A stretch of 64,000 bases of DNA from Saltatorellus ferox (lineage in GTDB: Bacteria > Planctomycetota > UBA1135 > GCA-002686595). Position 1 is the stretch's first letter; every line of letters begins with the position of its first letter. Under the pieces are notes generated by a model. The model had not been told where the DNA came from. It did no database searches and was given only the letters and a program-made list of their open reading frames with translations. Shown here piece after piece: positions 9,114 to 21,586 of the stretch. The translations under genes and the position numbers were made by a program. Where the stretch lies: the NCBI GenBank assembly GCA_007751475.1, contig CP036434.1:5337524-5401523 (forward strand). The letters run 5' to 3'.

Positions 9114-10886
9114 TCAGTAGTCGCTGTTGCCGCGCAGGCGAAGATTCGAGCCACCGGAAGCTCCCTGCGACGGGCTGCCGCCCTCCTGGGTGCTCTGGGT
9201 CTCCTCCATGTCGGTTCGCCTGCGCATCGGGGTCCCCGTGCTGTCCACGCTGTCGATCTGCCCCTGCTTTTGGGCCTTGGCGGCGGCGCGCTGACCGCCC
9301 TGGATACCGCGGACCATCATGATGAGCTCGTCCGGGCGATCCGAGGACTGAACGGCGTCCTCGATGTCCACGAAGCCGGTCTGCACCAGCTCGAAGAGGC
9401 GATCGTTGAACGACACGATCCCCTTCTCCATGCCCCCCTGGATGACGCGGCCGAGCTCGGTCGTCTTGCCCTCTTCCAGCAGCTCGCGCACCTGCGGCGT
9501 GACCTGCATCAGCTCGAAAGCGGGCACCTGGCCGCCGCCGATTCGCGGCACGAGGCGCATGGAGAGTACGCCTGCGAGCGTGTCCGCCATCCGCTGGCGG
9601 ATCTGGACGTGGCGCTCGGCCGGGAAGAAGCCCAGGATCCGGTCGACCGTCTGGGCGGCGTTGACCGTGTGCATCGTCGACATCACGAGGTGCCCGGTCT
9701 CGATGGCCTCGAGGGCCGCGAGCACCGTCTCGGCGTCGCGCATCTCGCCGATGAAGATCACGTCCGGGCTCTGGCGCAGCGCGTGCTTGATGCCCTGCTT
9801 GAACGAGGTGGTGTCGGTACCGACCTCGCGCTGGCTGATCACGCAGTATCGCTCCTTGAACATCAGCTCGACCGGGTCCTCGAGCGTCACGATGTGGCGC
9901 TCGACGTTGCGGTTCATGAACTCGATCATGGCCGACAGCGTCGTCGACTTGCCCGAGCCCGCGACGCCCGTGACGAGCACGAGGCCGCGTTTGCGGAGCG
10001 CGAGATCCTTGAGCGCGTCGGAGGGCAGATGCAGCTCGTCGAGACTCGGCGCGTTCTCGTTGATGCGCCGGATGACGATCGCGGGCTCGCCCATCTGTTT
10101 GTAGGCGTTGATCCGGAAGCGGCCGAGGCCGTCGAGATCGAGCGCGGCGTCGGCGGCGCCGGTCTCCTCGAACTGCTCCATGCGCTTCTCGCCAAGGATG
10201 CCCCGCAGGACCTCCATCATCGGGCCTGGGCCCGGGACGCGCCCGGGGAGGAAGCTGATCTTGCCGTCCTGGCGCTTGGACGGGCGGCCACCCGAACGCA
10301 GGATGAGATCGCTGGCCTTGGACTTCACCATCTCCGCGAGCCAGCCCTGGACGAGATGTCGTGGGTTGACCGTCTTGCCGAGTGAGGGGTCGTCGCCCTG
10401 GACTTCCAGGGTCACCCTGGCGCGCTTGACCTCGGGGCTGGCAGATCCTTCGGAGCTCGTGCCCACGGAAGCTGGAGCTTCCGCGCCTTCGAGCGCGGGC
10501 GCGTCCGGGATACCCGAAGTCGCCGGCAAGTCCGGACCCGACGACGGAGCCGAGTAGGCCATGGCGGACGAGGTCGAGGCCGCAGGCATCGCCGCTACGG
10601 GCGCGGGAAGCTCCTGGGCCATCGAGGCCGCTGCTTCTCCCACGACCGCCATGACGCTGGCCAGGTCCACGTGAACCACCTTCTCGGGCGGTGCCTGGTT
10701 CGCCGGAGCGCCTGGAAGGGGCCCTGCAGGCAGCGGAGCCGCAGGGTGCGGCATCGCGTGCTGATGAGCGGACGGGCTAGCCTGGCTGGCCGCCTGATCG
10801 GCGAGCGATTCGGATCCGGCCTCGTCCTGGCGATCGTCCGGTGCGACGCCTTTGAAGCTGAATTCGTCTTGGGGTTGGTCTTGCAC
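9114..10886 (-). CDS. pilT: PilT/PilU-family pilus ATPase with long N-terminal extension
   Basis: Hexameric cytoplasmic ATPase that powers type IV pilus retraction (twitching). Of 590 residues, about 185-545 form the PilT core. Walker A is GVAGSGKST (308-316; the common form is GPTGSGKST), the Asp box includes TLEDPVE, Walker B is VIFIGEMRD (376-384) and the His box STMHTVNAAQTVDRI follows (403-417). About 170 N-terminal residues rich in Ala, Pro, Ser and Gln precede the core, and a Gln/Gly/Ser-rich tail follows. The start is GTG with a weak ribosome-binding site, so a later start is possible. It is separated from the pilMNOQ operon. Whether it is the main retraction motor or a PilU-type accessory cannot be decided here. 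Confidence 0.88.
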   Translation of the reverse strand: MQDQPQDEFSFKGVAPDDRQDEAGSESLADQAASQASPSAHQHAMPHPAAPLPAGPLPGAPANQAPPEKVVHVDLASVMAVVGEAAASMAQELPAPVAAMPAASTSSAMAYSAPSSGPDLPATSGIPDAPALEGAEAPASVGTSSEGSASPEVKRARVTLEVQGDDPSLGKTVNPRHLVQGWLAEMVKSKASDLILRSGGRPSKRQDGKISFLPGRVPGPGPMMEVLRGILGEKRMEQFEETGAADAALDLDGLGRFRINAYKQMGEPAIVIRRINENAPSLDELHLPSDALKDLALRKRGLVLVTGVAGSGKSTTLSAMIEFMNRNVERHIVTLEDPVELMFKERYCVISQREVGTDTTSFKQGIKHALRQSPDVIFIGEMRDAETVLAALEAIETGHLVMSTMHTVNAAQTVDRILGFFPAERHVQIRQRMADTLAGVLSMRLVPRIGGGQVPAFELMQVTPQVRELLEEGKTTELGRVIQGGMEKGIVSFNDRLFELVQTGFVDIEDAVQSSDRPDELIMMVRGIQGGQRAAAKAQKQGQIDSVDSTGTPMRRRTDMEETQSTQEGGSPSQGASGGSNLRLRGNSDY

Positions 10887-11036
10887 GAGATGTCCGGGCT
10901 GGCGCGAAGGCGACGCAGGGGGACACTGCGCCTTGGAGCAGGAACGGAGTTCCTGTAGCTACCTTCGCATCGACCACCGCGGCGGCTCTCCTTGACGCCA
11001 CCCTCCCATTCCAGACCTCGGCCGGAGCCCTGCCCC

Positions 11037-12125
11037 TCATTCCGAGATCTCGGTGCTACCAGCCGTCCCTGGTGCGCTGCCCTGCTCGCGGAACCAATCA
11101 GGTGCACCACTGTGGTCAGGCGCCGCATGGTCCGCACGGACGATCTTGTGGGCGGCCCTGAGAACCTCGTCGACGCCCTGCCCCAGAATGGACGACATCC
11201 CGAGGACCTTCACGCCTACCGCGGCTTCGAGATTCGCCAGCCGCTCCTCCCAGCCGTCGTCCTCGAAGCACTTGGAGGCCACGGTCAGCCTCGGCTTCTC
11301 GGCCAGTACCGGGGAGTACCGCCGCAGCTCATCCTCCAGCGCCTCCCAGGCCTCGACGGGGTCCCGCTCGGCGGTCGGGGAAACGTCGACGATATGCAGC
11401 AGCACGCGGCAGCGCTCGACGTGCCGGAGGAACTTATGGCCGAGGCCGGCTCCCTCGGCCGCTCCCTCGATGAGACCGGGCAGGTCCGCGACGACGAGCG
11501 TGTCGTAGTCCCCCACCCTGGCGATCCCGACCTGGGGCTCCAGCGTCGTGAACGGGTAGTCGGCGATCTTGGGCGTCGCGGCGGTGATGCGACTGATGAA
11601 GGTCGATTTGCCCGCGTTCGGAAAGCCGAGTAGACCGACCTCGGCGAAGAGCTTGAGTTCGAGCTTGAGCCGACGCGACTCCCCCATCGTTCCGAGCGTC
11701 GCCTTGCGGGGCGCCTGGACGACCGAAGTCGCGAACCGAATGTTGCCCTTGCCCGCCTTGCCGCCCTGGGCGACCACGAGCTCCTCTTCCGGGGTCGCGA
11801 GGTCCCGCATCAGGTTCCCGCGCTCGGCGTCGAAGATCAGCGTCCCCACCGGTACTTCGACGACGAGGTCGTCGGCGCTACGGCCCGTCATCGCACGCGG
11901 CCCGCCGGGGCCGCCGTTCCTGGCCACGAAGCGAAAGCGCCGCCCGATGTCGAGAAGCGAGTGAACGTTCGTCGAGGCGCGGAAGATCACGCTCCCGCCG
12001 CGCCCGCCGTCGCCGCCGTCGGGACCGCCCAGCGGCGCATGCGCCTCGTGCCGGAACGAGATCGTGCCGTCACCGCCCTTGCCTGCGACCACGTCGATCT
12101 CGGCTTCGTCTCTGAAACTGGCCAT
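11037..12125 (-). CDS. obgE: Obg-family GTPase (CgtA)
   Basis: Ribosome-associated GTPase needed for large-subunit maturation and stress response. The glycine-rich Obg fold covers about 1-158 (GKGGDG, GGPDGGDGGRGG). The G domain has GFPNAGKS (167-174), PFTT (191-194) and DLPG (214-217). The G4 position reads ASKCFED (283-289) where NKxD is expected, which is unusual. G5 is MSS (about 305). The short C-terminal tail lacks an obvious OCT domain. It follows rplU-rpmA, the classic L21-L27-Obg arrangement. Confidence 0.93.
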   Translation of the reverse strand: MASFRDEAEIDVVAGKGGDGTISFRHEAHAPLGGPDGGDGGRGGSVIFRASTNVHSLLDIGRRFRFVARNGGPGGPRAMTGRSADDLVVEVPVGTLIFDAERGNLMRDLATPEEELVVAQGGKAGKGNIRFATSVVQAPRKATLGTMGESRRLKLELKLFAEVGLLGFPNAGKSTFISRITAATPKIADYPFTTLEPQVGIARVGDYDTLVVADLPGLIEGAAEGAGLGHKFLRHVERCRVLLHIVDVSPTAERDPVEAWEALEDELRRYSPVLAEKPRLTVASKCFEDDGWEERLANLEAAVGVKVLGMSSILGQGVDEVLRAAHKIVRADHAAPDHSGAPDWFREQGSAPGTAGSTEISE

Positions 12126-12148
12126 GGGATGGTGCTCTCTGCCCTTCG

Positions 12149-12189
12149 TGAAAATGAGGACGTGAAATGAGGATCTCTGAAATGAGGAA
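12149..12189 (-). repeat. Three direct repeats upstream of obgE
   Basis: In the 162-bp spacer between rpmA and obgE the element TCCTCATTTCA (minus strand) occurs three times at 14-16 base spacing (12149-12160 with one extra base, 12163-12173, 12179-12189). It lies 24-64 bases before the obgE start, inside the probable leader. Function unknown. Confidence 0.5.
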
Positions 12190-12287
12190 CGCTCCCGGCT
12201 CCCCGCTCAAGATCGAGCGGCGAACGAGGAGCGCGTATCGGTGTCCTGCTGGAGGGGCGGGCCCCCTTTCAGGTCGCCGAAGAAAGA

Positions 12288-12536
12288 CTACTCGGCGAGC
12301 GGGTCCACGTGGACGCGACGGCCGACCTGGAAGCGGACCGTTCCGTCGACGAGCGAGTACAGCGTGTAGTCGCTGCCGATGCCGACGTTCTTGCCCTGCT
12401 TGTACTTCGTGCCGCACTGGCGAACCAGGATGGTACCAGCGGTGACCTCTTGGCCTCCGAAGCGCTTGACGCCGCGGAACTGGGGGTTGGAGTCGCGGCC
12501 GTTTCGGGTCGAGCCCTGTCCTTTTTTGTGTGCCAT
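12288..12536 (-). CDS. rpmA: 50S ribosomal protein L27
   Basis: Component of the large subunit near the peptidyl transferase centre. The 82-residue protein starts MAHKKGQGSTRNGRDSNP, the conserved N-terminus that reaches the active site, and continues with FGGQEVTAGTILVRQ. It has no Firmicute-type cleavable N-terminal peptide. It lies 36 bp after rplU. Confidence 0.97.
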   Translation of the reverse strand: MAHKKGQGSTRNGRDSNPQFRGVKRFGGQEVTAGTILVRQCGTKYKQGKNVGIGSDYTLYSLVDGTVRFQVGRRVHVDPLAE

Positions 12537-12572
12537 AGATGCTGTGGGTCCTCCGGTAGGGAGTGACGGGGA

Positions 12573-12887
12573 TCAGCCCGTGATGTCGGTGATACGAACG
12601 CGGGTGTAGGACTGACGGTGACCGCGCTTGACGCGGATGTTCTTCCGGCGCTTGAAGCGGAAGACGGTGACCTTGACGCCGCGCTCCATGCGCATGACTT
12701 CGCCGGTGACCGTCGCGCCTGCGACGGTCGGCTTGCCGATCTTGACCCCGCCATCGCCACCGATGAGGAGGACGTGGTCGAAGGTGATGGTCGAGCCGCG
12801 CTCGGCATCGTCCATGAGATCACAGAGGATCTCGTCGCCCACGCGGACGGTGGCCTGATTCGTTCGGTCGCTGATGATCGCGTACAT
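12573..12887 (-). CDS. rplU: 50S ribosomal protein L21
   Basis: Binds 23S rRNA in the large subunit. I place the start at ATG 12887 (MYAIISDRTNQATV), giving 104 residues, the normal length; the open frame extends further upstream but that part has no resemblance to L21. The C-terminal signature FKRRKNIRVKRGHRQSYTRV is clear. The roughly 200-base leader is very GC-rich and can form hairpins. First gene of rplU-rpmA-obgE. Confidence 0.95.
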   Translation of the reverse strand: MYAIISDRTNQATVRVGDEILCDLMDDAERGSTITFDHVLLIGGDGGVKIGKPTVAGATVTGEVMRMERGVKVTVFRFKRRKNIRVKRGHRQSYTRVRITDITG

Positions 12888-13095
12888 ATCGTTCTCGGTC
12901 CGGGCTGGTGGCACGCATCCCTTGGGGGCGGATGCCAGGCGACTCGCCTGGCCCTCCGTGTGCGCCTTGACTCCGGCTCTCCCCCGGTGAAACCTCCCGG
13001 GGGCCGCCCGGGGAGACCCGAGGGGGCGAAGAGAGTAAGAGGAGCGCTGGCACCGCCGCAAGCCAGTACCGGGGCAAAGAAGGGAGGAAAGATCA

Positions 13096-13140
13096 CGAAG
13101 AAGGCCCCCCCGACGTCCCAGGGACGATTCGGGGGGGCCT
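13096..13140 (-). terminator. Intrinsic terminator after the RNase E gene
   Basis: On the minus strand AGGCCCCCCCGA pairs with TCGGGGGGGCCT across a 16-base loop, followed by TCTTCG. It begins 23 bases after the RNase E stop and separates that gene from rplU. The T tract is weak but the stem is strong. Confidence 0.65.
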
Positions 13141-13162
13141 CACGGCCGGTTCTGAGCCCCGG

Positions 13163-16765
<3,603 letters not shown>

Positions 16766-17456
16766 CAGTTGTGAAGGCCTGATCCGCCTTCTCCACTGCG
16801 GCCTCTTGGCAACGCACTGCGGTCGGCCGCGGCGGGACTCTTCCGGTCGATTGCCTTCGATCGAGCCTTGTCGAACTCCGGTGAACCGGTGTCCTTCGAA
16901 GGGGACCGAAGCGAATGCGCTGGAAAGAGGCCTACCCGACGGACTCGCGATCGCGCGAAGCTGGGTCGAGGAACGGAGAGGTAAAAGCGGGCCGAAGGCC
17001 AGCCAGCCGCGCTGGGCGATTGGCGAGTGGGTCGAGTGTTTTTGGCAAGCGCGCAGCTGAGAGCGGCTTTCCCTGCCCCGTCGGACGAATCCGAAGGACC
17101 GGAAGAGCTTCTGATCAGCGCTGCGCCCCCGGTGTCGAAACGGCTGTCCCCCTCGAGCTTCCGGCGGAACTCGGCGCGTGGCCGAATTCAGCGCGTGCTG
17201 ACGGGAACCGCCCGAAACCGGCGGAAAGTGTGGGACCACGGAGGCTGCCAGAACGGCTGGCAGCTCGGTGTCCCGATGTACGGGTCAGACCGATTGAAGT
17301 CAGGTCTGGAGAGGACTGTCGCAGAGCCACGGGCTCGAGTCGAACATCCCGACGGGATTTTCGGTGAGACACGTGAAAGTCTCGAATGCGAGAGTCAGCA
17401 GGACAGCGTCCCTGGGGCGTATTTAGCCCCTATCTTCCTCGCTATGTGCGGAGGAC
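16766..17456. other. Long leader / intergenic region upstream of rne
   Basis: About 690 bases lie between the pilQ terminator and the RNase E start, with no recognisable gene. A perfect 8-bp hairpin GCTGCCAG/CTGGCAGC occurs at 17244-17264. A long rne leader that mediates autoregulation is known in Escherichia coli; a similar role here is only a suggestion. No clear promoter was identified. Confidence 0.4.
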
Positions 17457-17505
17457 GAGGAAAAACGGTGGCGGCGGCTCCCCTGCTTCCAGGAGAGCCG
17501 CCGCC
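17457..17505 (-). terminator. Intrinsic terminator of the pilMNOQ operon
   Basis: On the minus strand a perfect 11-bp stem GGCGGCGGCTC/GAGCCGCCGCC is followed by ACCGTTTTTCCTC. It begins about 39 bases after the pilQ stop codon. Good stem, good T run. Confidence 0.8.
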
Positions 17506-17543
17506 GCGAGACATTGGCTCAGGCGGCCAAGGTCCGTCGAGCC

Positions 17544-19340
17544 TCAGTCGATCGGGTCGGCCGAGTCGAGGAGCGCCTCAACCTCATCCGCGAGGCGGTT
17601 CGAGCGACGCTGAAGCTCCTGCTGGAGGATGAACTCCGAGTCGTCCGAGTTGTGCACGAGGGTCGGCGTGATGAAGATGATCAGGCTCCGGCGATCGCGA
17701 CCTTCGTTGCGGTACTTGAAGAGTTCGCCCAGGATCGGGATCCGCGAGATGTAGGGCACGCGGCTGACCGTCTTGGACTCCGAGTCGGTGGTGAGGCCAC
17801 CGATCACGGCCGTCTGGCCGCTCTCGAGCATCATCTGCGTGATCATGGTCGAGGAGCGCGTGCGCGGAAGGGCGATGGTGCCCTCCGCGCCGGCGGAGCC
17901 GACCGTGAACACGTCGAAGCCAGCGGGAGCCAGGTTCGAGGTGCCCGTGCCGGAGAGGTTGGTCTCCTTCGGAACGACTTCCATCTGGATCTTGCGGGTA
18001 CCCGGCACGACATTCGGACGAACGAGGAGCTGGAAACCGATCTCGACCGGCGAACCCGACGCTTCCTGGACGGTGAGCTGCAGACCACCGGCCTGGCCCT
18101 GTTCGGACTTGGCCTCGGCGTAGCGGACCGTCTCACCGACGAAGATCGTGGCCTCGTTGCCATCGAGCGTGATGATCTTCGGGGCCTGGATGACCTCGGA
18201 GTTCTGATCGCGCTGGAGCATCCGGAGCGTCGCCTGCACCTGGGTGAAGGACAGCGCGCCGAAGATCGTGTTCGGAACCTGCGTGGTGCCCGCGTTGAGC
18301 GGCCCGGTGATGTTGTTGCCCGCGAAGGGACCGAAGCCGAAGTCGCTGGCGATGATGCCGTCTTCCCAGCCCGAGTCGCCGATGCTGAACGGAAGCTCGA
18401 TCGGGATCTGGCTACCGCTGATGCTGACCTGGGGGCCACCGTCGCCGTAGTCGACGCCGAGGTTCAAGAGGTCCGTGTTCGTCGTGGAGACGAACTTGAG
18501 GTCGATGAAGACCTGGCTCGGCTCGACGTCGAGGCGACGGATGATCTCCTGGATCGTCTCGTGGACCTGGGTCGTGTCACGGACGATGATGACGTTCTGG
18601 CTGACGATGAAGTCGAGCTCTCCCGTCTCCGAGAGCGCCTTCTCCAGCGCCGCGAGGACCGTGAAGTGCTCGTTCGGCTGGCCGGTCGGCGGCGTCGCGC
18701 CGCCCTTGATGAACTCGGACGTGATCACGGGAACACGCGTGCTCTTCGGGCGGATGTAGCGGAGCTGGTAGCTGCGCGTCACCTTCTGCTGCTCGAGGCT
18801 GATGGGATCGACGACGCGGAAGATGTTCCGGCGCTCCTCCACCACCGTGAAGCCGAGGGTCTTGCAGATCTCCTCGAGCGCGTCCCGCCACGGAACGTCC
18901 TCGAGGCGCACGCGAACGGTGCCCTGGACCTCGGGGCCGACGATGACGTTGGCGTTGGCGATCTTGGCGATCGTCGAGATGACTTCCTTGATGTCCTGGT
19001 CGTCGAAGACGAACGACACGCGCTGGGGCATGCTGATCGTCAGGACGCCGGACTTGTCTTCTTCGACGACGGCGCCGGCCACTTCGGCCGCGTAGTCGAG
19101 CGCGTCGCGCCAGTAGACGTCCGAGAGCTGCAGCGAGCGAACCTTGCGGTCCCCGCCTTCGATGATGACGATGTTCGCGCCGGAGCGGTCGCGCAGGTAC
19201 TGCACGACCTGGCTCAGGTCACGTTCCACGATGTTGAGGTCGACTCGGCTGTCCAGGCTAGGAACCTGGGCTGCGGCGGCGGGCATGAAGGCCGCAGCGC
19301 ACATGCTGAGTGCGATAAGAGACTTAAGAGGGTTCACCAC
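17544..19340 (-). CDS. pilQ: Type IV pilus secretin PilQ
   Basis: Forms the outer-membrane ring through which the pilus passes. 598 residues: signal peptide (about 1-24, ending AAAAQ), an STN-type N0 domain (about 30-110, VERDLSQVVQYLRDRSG), a further N-domain (110-175, VSFVFDDQDIKEVISTIAK) and an N1-like domain with PTGQPNEHFTVLAALEKAL. The secretin domain then runs from about 280 to 575, ending with VPYISRIPILGELFKYR and RRSLIIFITPTLV. No AMIN domains are seen, unlike longer proteobacterial PilQ. The start is GTG, with AGAGGA just upstream. It is separated from pilO by 159 bp that can form a GGGGCC/GGCCCC hairpin. Confidence 0.92.
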   Translation of the reverse strand: MVNPLKSLIALSMCAAAFMPAAAAQVPSLDSRVDLNIVERDLSQVVQYLRDRSGANIVIIEGGDRKVRSLQLSDVYWRDALDYAAEVAGAVVEEDKSGVLTISMPQRVSFVFDDQDIKEVISTIAKIANANVIVGPEVQGTVRVRLEDVPWRDALEEICKTLGFTVVEERRNIFRVVDPISLEQQKVTRSYQLRYIRPKSTRVPVITSEFIKGGATPPTGQPNEHFTVLAALEKALSETGELDFIVSQNVIIVRDTTQVHETIQEIIRRLDVEPSQVFIDLKFVSTTNTDLLNLGVDYGDGGPQVSISGSQIPIELPFSIGDSGWEDGIIASDFGFGPFAGNNITGPLNAGTTQVPNTIFGALSFTQVQATLRMLQRDQNSEVIQAPKIITLDGNEATIFVGETVRYAEAKSEQGQAGGLQLTVQEASGSPVEIGFQLLVRPNVVPGTRKIQMEVVPKETNLSGTGTSNLAPAGFDVFTVGSAGAEGTIALPRTRSSTMITQMMLESGQTAVIGGLTTDSESKTVSRVPYISRIPILGELFKYRNEGRDRRSLIIFITPTLVHNSDDSEFILQQELQRRSNRLADEVEALLDSADPID

Positions 19341-19499
19341 GATTCCTCTGTCCAGAACTGGACGGTGAGTTGGGGTTTTGGATCGACAGGGGCGCCGGTC
19401 CGAATGACAAGGGAGGGTTATGGCGCCGAGAAGTGCTTCCGCGGCGTGCGGTCCGCCTGGGACACGCGATGGCGTGGGGCCGACGAGGCCCCGGCGCGC

Positions 19500-20912
19500 T
19501 TAGAAATCGCGGGTCAGAACAGCTCCGCGGAAAACGAAGTCGACCTCGTTCGGCCGGACGTCGTGGACGATGAGATCGGGGTGCGCAAGCACTGGATCCC
19601 CCACCGAGCGGCGCGTGCCGTCGATGATGATCACGGGGTCCCGATTTTCGATGATGGCGTAGCCGCCGATCTTCAGCTGGATCAGCTCGAAGTCGCGCAG
19701 CGTCGTCGAGTCCTCGGCGAGCTGGCGAAGCCAGTCGGCGAGTTCCTCGCGCTCCTTGTCGCCCTTGACCAGGTCGAGGGAATCGGCAAGAGCCTTGTAG
19801 GCGTCGAGTGCGAGGTCGAACTCGCCCAGATCGATGTGCTTGACCATGCGGTCCCCGACGGTCTGAAGCTCGACGAGCGTCGGACCGGCGATCGCCTGGC
19901 TCTGCTTGAGGGCGAGGCGCAGCTCCTGCAGCGGCTCGACGACTCCGATGGAAAGGCGCTTCTCTGCGGGCTTGTAGCTGATGCGGCTCTCCTTCTCGAT
20001 GCGGTTGAGGTCGTCGCCGAGCATGGCGAGGATCTTCTCGAGCTCGGAGCGCTGGACCATCCGTTCGAGAACCGACTCGGCCGCGTTGGACGCTTCCCAG
20101 TATTTCTGAGCTTCTTCCATGCGGGAGATCAGCTCGGTGACCTCCTCCATCTGGCGCTGCACGGTCCACGCGTTGGGGTCGTCGACGCGAGCGGGGACGC
20201 GCGGGTCGATGAGCGGGTCGCGTCGACCGCGGGGGCCGCGGTAGCGGAATGTCTCGAGCGTCAGCGCCTGGCGCCGGCGGTTGATCTCGCCTGCCAGAAG
20301 GTCACGCTTGCGCTCGTAGCCCGCGATCTTCACCTCGTCCGCCTCGCCCTGGCGCGGGACGTACTTGTACGTCTCCACCTCCATCTGGATGCGGTGGTTC
20401 GCGATCCCGTCGGTCTCCAGGCTCTTGCGCGTCGCCGCGCTGATCTTGAAGGACGAAGCCGCCATGAAGCGACTGTGGGTCTCGATCCGGTTGAGGAAGT
20501 CGAGGAACTGGAACGTATCGGCCTCGAGGGTGAGCTGGTAGGCCACCTTTTCGAAGGCGCCGGTCTGCTGGCCTCGCGCCGAGTTCGTCTGGCTCGGGCG
20601 GAACCCTGATGTGGCAACGCCGGCTTCCTTGGAGTACTCCTGGAAGTCTCGGACCACGTTCGTGAGGTCCTTCGTGTTCGGAAGGATCTCGCGGATGCGG
20701 TCGGAGATCTCACGCAGCACGATGACATCGCGCTCGATCTCGGGCGTCGTGCGCACGGTGTCGCGCGCCTTGGCGATGTCCTGGCGAAGTGCCGCGACCT
20801 GGGTCTTGGCCGTTTCGATCTGATCCTTCTCGGTGAAGATCATGTAGCCCGCGCCGAGAGCGACGGCTCCTGCCACGCCCCCGAAGGTCATCCAAAATTT
20901 GCGATCGTTCAC
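19500..20912 (-). CDS. pilO: PilO-like protein with PilP-like C-terminus
   Basis: Inner-membrane alignment-complex protein. 470 residues, about twice the usual PilO length. It has an N-terminal membrane helix (about 7-26), a coiled coil (27-75) and a PilO-type ferredoxin-like region (about 80-200). A second long helical region follows (210-420). The final 45 residues (GGYAIIENRDPVIIIDGTRRSVGD ... DFVFRGAVL, reported in two parts) resemble the beta domain of PilP/GspC that docks on the secretin. No separate pilP gene is present, so a PilO-PilP fusion is plausible. It overlaps pilN by 4 bp. PilO identity rests on position and architecture; the PilP-like assignment is inference. Confidence 0.75.
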   Translation of the reverse strand: MNDRKFWMTFGGVAGAVALGAGYMIFTEKDQIETAKTQVAALRQDIAKARDTVRTTPEIERDVIVLREISDRIREILPNTKDLTNVVRDFQEYSKEAGVATSGFRPSQTNSARGQQTGAFEKVAYQLTLEADTFQFLDFLNRIETHSRFMAASSFKISAATRKSLETDGIANHRIQMEVETYKYVPRQGEADEVKIAGYERKRDLLAGEINRRRQALTLETFRYRGPRGRRDPLIDPRVPARVDDPNAWTVQRQMEEVTELISRMEEAQKYWEASNAAESVLERMVQRSELEKILAMLGDDLNRIEKESRISYKPAEKRLSIGVVEPLQELRLALKQSQAIAGPTLVELQTVGDRMVKHIDLGEFDLALDAYKALADSLDLVKGDKEREELADWLRQLAEDSTTLRDFELIQLKIGGYAIIENRDPVIIIDGTRRSVGDPVLAHPDLIVHDVRPNEVDFVFRGAVLTRDF

Positions 20913-21586
20913 TGTCCTGCCTCCTCAGCCGACTTGCGCGCCTTCACGCGTTCCTCGGGGCTCTTGAGATCGATGGTGAGCGGGAACGACCAGTTCACCG
21001 AAGGGATCAGGTCTTTCTCTGGCTCGTTGCGACGACCCTCGGGGTCGCCCGTCTTGCCGAAGATCTGGCTGAGCGCGCTCAGCTCCGGATCGTTCATGTC
21101 GTCCAGGAAGTTCGACACCTGGTCGTAGCCTTCCGAGCCAGAGTGAGCCGAGGCGGTGAGCTTGCCGTAGTTGGCGTCACGACCGCGGGTCTCGGACAGC
21201 ATCTTGACGTCGATGTCATCGAACCAGACGAAGTGCTCGATGCCCTCGCGACCGGCGTGCACGACCTCGATGAGCTCGTCCATCACCTTCGTCCAGAGGA
21301 CGCGGTTCTGGGTGATCTCGGCGAGGGTCGTCTCACGCGCGGAGCGGGTGGCGATCTCGTTCTTGAGCTTCTCGTGGTAGGCGACCTGCGGCTTGAGGCC
21401 GTCCAGGTCGAGCTGCAGCACGGAACGGGTCGTCTCGATGTTCCGGCTGATGCCGAACTCGAGGTAGCCCCAGTAAGCGATGAGGGACGCGTTGACGAGT
21501 ACGGCACCGGCGATGGCCGCGATCATTCCGATCGGCGACTTCGCCCGCCTCCGGTACTCATCGGGGAGAAGGTTGATCGTGATCAT
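20909..21586 (-). CDS. pilN: Type IV pilus alignment protein PilN
   Basis: Bitopic inner-membrane protein that pairs with PilO and binds PilM through its cytoplasmic N-terminus. I place the start at ATG 21586, giving 225 residues starting MITINLLPDEYRRR; the INLLP motif is the known PilM-binding peptide. A membrane helix (about 19-41) and a coiled coil follow, then a periplasmic domain. The open frame extends upstream into pilM but that part has no resemblance. The start overlaps the pilM stop by 4 bp and the stop overlaps pilO by 4 bp, so translation is probably coupled. Confidence 0.92.
   Translation of the reverse strand: MITINLLPDEYRRRAKSPIGMIAAIAGAVLVNASLIAYWGYLEFGISRNIETTRSVLQLDLDGLKPQVAYHEKLKNEIATRSARETTLAEITQNRVLWTKVMDELIEVVHAGREGIEHFVWFDDIDVKMLSETRGRDANYGKLTASAHSGSEGYDQVSNFLDDMNDPELSALSQIFGKTGDPEGRRNEPEKDLIPSVNWSFPLTIDLKSPEERVKARKSAEEAGQ

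Noticed and set aside
16766..17239. N-terminal extension of the RNase E frame up to 17239
   Set aside because: This 158-codon part has no resemblance to RNase E and a composition unlike the rest; the ATG at 16765 is a better start.
17514..20609. Plus-strand open frame of about 1030 codons opposite pilQ and pilO
   Set aside because: Antisense shadow of genuine secretin and PilO genes; Arg/Asp/Leu-rich with no family resemblance.
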